DNA of 8,194 bases from an uncultured Coriobacteriia bacterium (GTDB taxonomy: Bacteria; Actinomycetota; Coriobacteriia; Coriobacteriales; QAMH01): contig CABURF010000038.1 in NCBI GenBank assembly GCA_902493755.1, positions 1 to 8,194 of the forward strand, written 5' to 3'. A model generated the notes under the pieces. That model was not told the DNA's origin. It searched no databases and worked only from the letters and a program-made list of their open reading frames with translations. The position numbers and the translations under genes were made by a program. Positions 5,029-8,194 of the stretch are shown one piece after another. Position 1 is the first letter of the stretch. Every line of letters begins with the position of its first letter.

Positions 5029-8000
5029 ATGGCTGATCTCATGGAATATGTAAATGTACTGGCCGACCAGATTGGCCCGCGACCAGTCAGCACGGAGGAA
5101 GAGCATCAGGCGTCGCTCTACATCGCCCAGGAGCTATCCGATGACGGTCTCGACGTGAGCGTCGATGAGTTTGCGACACCATCGGGCGTACGCTGGCCCT
5201 ACGTTCTCGCGTACGTTGCGTCTGCCCTTGGTACGGTCATCTCCGGCATTGGCATTTTCGTGCCCGGCATCTCGCTCAGCATGTTCATCATCGGCCTTAT
5301 CCTCGTGGCTGCCGGCCTCTTCATTTACTTCACCGAGAACAACAACAATCCCATTCTCTCCAAGATGCGCGCCAGCGGCGTTTCGCAAAACGTCGTGGCA
5401 AAGTACGTTCCCGCGAGCGTCGCCCACGATTCGCGCCGTCGCAAGAAGATCATCATCGCCGCGCATGTCGACACCGTGCGTGCCCAACCCGAGGCATCGC
5501 CTCAGATCATCGGTCACGCTCCACTATTGCACAAGATTATCTTCTACAGCATGATCGGCCTCGTTGCCGTGCTCTTCATCAGGTTGCTGCCGCTTCCCTG
5601 GCCCGAGGTCATCGACACGGTTCTCTGGGTCATCTCGCTCATCGCGAGCGTTTACGTGCTGGCTGCGGCTGCCTGCATCGTTGCAAGTCGCTTCACGCCC
5701 TACATTTCGGGTGGCAATGACAATGCGTCGTCCATCGCGGTGCTCTTGTCCGTTGCCCGTCTGCTCGTCAACCCCGACGAGCGCGAGCGCTACATGAGGG
5801 ATCACTCCTTCAGGTTCGGGCTCGTTGAGGAAGAGGAAGACGATGGCACGATGGGCCCGATCGACTCCTTCGCGCCTTCCACCGGTGGCGATGAGCCTGT
5901 CATGCACAGTGCCGAGGAGGCATACGCCGAGGGTCTCATCCCCGAGGGCGTCGAGGTCACCTATGACGACGATGGCGTGCGTGCCGATGCGACGGTCGCT
6001 TTTCCCGCGCTCACGCCGGAAGAGCAGCTCGATGTCCTGGCCGATACGGCTGCCGAGGAGCTGCATCTCGACACCGTTTCGACCGATGCCTTCTCGCTCG
6101 ATGATGTCGAGTTCGAGCAGGAGGATGCCGAGGTCGTGCCGGCCAAGCCGGGCGCGATTTCCGATATGCAGGTCCCCGATATCGACTTTACGCTTGACGA
6201 GGAAATCGACCAGGCAAACAAGAAGCCGGTCGAGCGCCTTGACGATGCCGTGATTTTTGCCGAGTACATGGGCAATGACGACGAGCATCATGACGAGGCC
6301 GAACTTGAGCTCGAGGCCGAGATTGCGGCAGAGACCGCGCAATCTGGCAAGGAGCCCATCGAGGTCGAGGCGCAGACCGAGGAAGCGCCACGGGCTGTCG
6401 AGGTTGCCGCAGAAGAGGTAGTCGAGGAGGAGCTGCCCGCTCCGGCCCCCGTCTACGCGCCCATCGAGACACCGACGCGTTCGCACGACGAGGGCCCGCA
6501 GGTCGCACGTCCCGTGCCTTCGTGGTATGCCGCCGCCAAGGAGAAGGCTGCCAAGGACCTCGAGAAGAAGGCCGTTGTCGCGCCTCAGGACGAGGACGCC
6601 CCCGTGCTCTCGTATCGTTCACGCTTTGCCGATGCGCCTGCCGCTACGGGCGGAGCACGCGTGCAACAGGTTGAGACCGAACCCGAGGCCAAGGAGATTT
6701 TCGATGTCGAGCATCCGGTGACCGAAGAGGTCGTCGATGCCGTGATGGCCGAGGTCGTCGAGACGGCTCAGGCTGAGGAAGCCGCTGCCGAGCAGCACGA
6801 GGAGCAGGCGGCAGAGATTGTCGAGGCCGTTGCAACTGCCATTAACCTTGATATTCCGGATGATCAGCTCGACGAGCTGAGTCCGGATGCCAGCGGCCTG
6901 TTTACGCGTATCGAGGTCCAGACCGAGGCAAGCGCCGAGGAAAAGACCGATACCCCGCGCAAGCAGCAGTTGACTTCGCGCATTCCCAACATTGGCTCGT
7001 CGGACGACAAAGAGCGCGAGGAGCGCAAAATGGCGCACGAGAGCCTTGCCGCCCGTGCATCGCGCCCCGAGTTGCAAAGCATTCCCGTCGTCGATTCCGA
7101 AGAGGCTCAGGCCGATTTCGAGGATATGTCTGTCGAGGAGGAGGTTGTCGAGGTTGCTCCGGCAATCGAGTCCGTGATTCCCGCCACAGCCAAGGCGCAG
7201 CGCAAGAAGCCGACGGCACGTCACGTCACGCAGCAGTTTGTGCCGACGCGCGCCACGCATAATCGCGATATCCATCTGGGCGATAATCGCCAGGAGGCAC
7301 CGGTCAGTTCCACCTTCGAGGACACGCCGCAAGCCACGCCCGATTACGATCCCTTCGCGCCCAAGGACGAGGCTGCCTCGAGCGAGCGTAGCTCGCGTCC
7401 CGCTCCGCGCCAGCGCACGGGCAGCTACTCCGCAGCCCATAAGCAAGCGGGCGAGACGGTCGTTCCTGCTGCCAACACCTCTTCGTTCCCATCGCTCACC
7501 GGCTCGTTCCCCGCGCTTTCGGGCGCGATGCCCGTGATTGACGCCGGTGATTTTGCCGATGCGGCCGACAGCAGCGTGATTGCCGATGACGCTGCCCTCG
7601 ATAGTTTCATGGCCGCCGGACAGACGACTGAGATCAATATCCCCGAGTCTCGCTTCCGCAACGCAGTCGATAAGGTGGGCGGCCTGTTCAATCGCAAGAA
7701 CAAGAACGGTGCCGAAGATTACGATGCAGGCGGAGCTGATCCCTGGAGCGACGAGGATGATTACGGCTGGAAGGGCGGTGGCTACTTCGAGGAGGAAGCC
7801 GAGAGCGCCTATGACGCCGTGCGCCAGCGTGCAGCCCAGATTCGCGAGTCCGTCGTGTCCATGACCGAGAACGACCTGCTCGACAAGGAAGTGTGGTTTG
7901 TCGCGCTCGGTGCTTCCGGTGCCGGTGCACAGGGCATGAAGAACTTCCTCGACCTGCATTCTTCCGAGTTGCGCGGCTCGCTCATCATCAATCTTGAGGC

Positions 8001-8194
8001 CGTAGGTGCCGGCAGCATCTCCTATATCGATGTCGAGGGGACGGGCAAGCCCCGCCGTGCCGATCGTCGTCTCATGAGTCTCGTCAAGAAGGCTTCCAAG
8101 GAAGTGCGTGGTACCGAGATGAAGGCCAAGAGCCTCGAGTGGCGTAACACCGACGCAACGCCAGCCATGATTGCCGGCATGCGCGCCCTCACCA
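5029..8194 (+). CDS. Membrane M28-family peptidase-like protein with giant acidic disordered insertion (3' end outside window)
   Basis: 1,055 codons are visible and the frame is still open. The start is supported by GGAGGAG 6 nt before the ATG. Residues 1-50 (DQIGPRPVSTEEEHQASLYIAQEL...DVSVDEF, read in two parts) match the opening of M28 zinc aminopeptidases. Two hydrophobic segments follow (about 57-78 and 81-101). Next are IIIAAHVDTV (first zinc ligand His146 and Asp148), two more hydrophobic segments (about 168-186 and 198-220), and GGNDNASSIAVLL (bridging-metal Asp231). Basic RRRKK at 136-140 suggests the peptidase parts face the cytoplasm. From about 267 to 953 the sequence is acidic and low in complexity (many EVVEE, EEAAAE and PAPAP-like runs) and probably disordered. 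The fold resumes at KEVWFVALGASGAGAQGM (about 953-970) and INLEAVGAG (987-995), then TDATPAMIAGMRAL (1041-1054). The usual Glu-Glu pair (GAEE) is replaced by GASGAG and the late His is not seen, so activity is doubtful. There is no signal peptide. Its substrate or partner is unknown. Confidence 0.82.
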   Translation, partial: MADLMEYVNVLADQIGPRPVSTEEEHQASLYIAQELSDDGLDVSVDEFATPSGVRWPYVLAYVASALGTVISGIGIFVPGISLSMFIIGLILVAAGLFIYFTENNNNPILSKMRASGVSQNVVAKYVPASVAHDSRRRKKIIIAAHVDTVRAQPEASPQIIGHAPLLHKIIFYSMIGLVAVLFIRLLPLPWPEVIDTVLWVISLIASVYVLAAAACIVASRFTPYISGGNDNASSIAVLLSVARLLVNPDERERYMRDHSFRFGLVEEEEDDGTMGPIDSFAPSTGGDEPVMHSAEEAYAEGLIPEGVEVTYDDDGVRADATVAFPALTPEEQLDVLADTAAEELHLDTVSTDAFSLDDVEFEQEDAEVVPAKPGAISDMQVPDIDFTLDEEIDQANKKPVERLDDAVIFAEYMGNDDEHHDEAELELEAEIAAETAQSGKEPIEVEAQTEEAPRAVEVAAEEVVEEELPAPAPVYAPIETPTRSHDEGPQVARPVPSWYAAAKEKAAKDLEKKAVVAPQDEDAPVLSYRSRFADAPAATGGARVQQVETEPEAKEIFDVEHPVTEEVVDAVMAEVVETAQAEEAAAEQHEEQAAEIVEAVATAINLDIPDDQLDELSPDASGLFTRIEVQTEASAEEKTDTPRKQQLTSRIPNIGSSDDKEREERKMAHESLAARASRPELQSIPVVDSEEAQADFEDMSVEEEVVEVAPAIESVIPATAKAQRKKPTARHVTQQFVPTRATHNRDIHLGDNRQEAPVSSTFEDTPQATPDYDPFAPKDEAASSERSSRPAPRQRTGSYSAAHKQAGETVVPAANTSSFPSLTGSFPALSGAMPVIDAGDFADAADSSVIADDAALDSFMAAGQTTEINIPESRFRNAVDKVGGLFNRKNKNGAEDYDAGGADPWSDEDDYGWKGGGYFEEEAESAYDAVRQRAAQIRESVVSMTENDLLDKEVWFVALGASGAGAQGMKNFLDLHSSELRGSLIINLEAVGAGSISYIDVEGTGKPRRADRRLMSLVKKASKEVRGTEMKAKSLEWRNTDATPAMIAGMRALT

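Noticed and set aside
5824..7887. The acidic insertion as a separate gene or as a frameshifted fusion
   Set aside because: There is no stop codon, no internal ribosome site with a convincing start, and M28-like sequence resumes in the same frame after it.
6619..7959. Open frame of 446 codons on the - strand within the M28-like gene
   Set aside because: The + strand frame is continuous from 5029 to the end and joins both M28 halves. The reverse frame shows no motif and is explained by codon bias.

Overview
This 8.2-kb window is GC-rich and fully packed with genes that all run on the + strand. It looks like chromosomal housekeeping DNA from an anaerobic, host-associated actinobacterium, most likely class Coriobacteriia. 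That placement is an inference from codon style, from a YlmA/ModF-like ABC ATPase following typA, and from a membrane M28-like protein carrying a very long acidic insertion. No database search backs it, and no rRNA, tRNA, CRISPR array, transposase or prophage gene was seen.

Layout. Positions 2-733 hold the 3' part of an energy-coupling-factor (ECF) transporter ATPase (EcfA1 type). It overlaps by 25 bp a second ECF ATPase at 709-1554 (EcfA2 type). The two should form the heterodimeric motor of an ECF vitamin/metal importer, but no EcfT or S component lies in the window. A 108-bp gap with a perfect 13-bp palindrome (1594-1632) leads to a small acidic protein of unknown function (1663-2070). The next gap (2071-2339) is dominated by a 169-bp element with perfect 25-bp terminal inverted repeats (2079-2103 / 2223-2247). 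The ribosome-associated GTPase BipA/TypA follows (2340-4163). It is tightly followed by a stand-alone ABC ATPase (4177-4956), probably in the same transcript. After a short gap with a plausible promoter (about 4961-4988), a very large open frame starts at 5029 and is still open at the window end (1,055 codons seen).

The last gene is the most unusual object here. Its first 265 residues resemble the N-terminal half of an M28 zinc aminopeptidase, including an HVD motif (146-148) and a GGNDNASS motif (228-235), with two hydrophobic hairpins (four predicted membrane segments) threaded between them. The fold is then interrupted by about 690 residues of low-complexity, acidic, apparently disordered sequence. 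It resumes at KEVWFVALGASGAGAQGM, where the usual catalytic/metal Glu-Glu pair is missing. It may be a membrane-anchored pseudo-peptidase or an atypical enzyme with a regulatory disordered loop.

The two palindromic elements on either side of the small unknown gene share the ends GACTGGG...CCCAGTCCC. They could belong to one dispersed REP-like or MITE-like repeat family.
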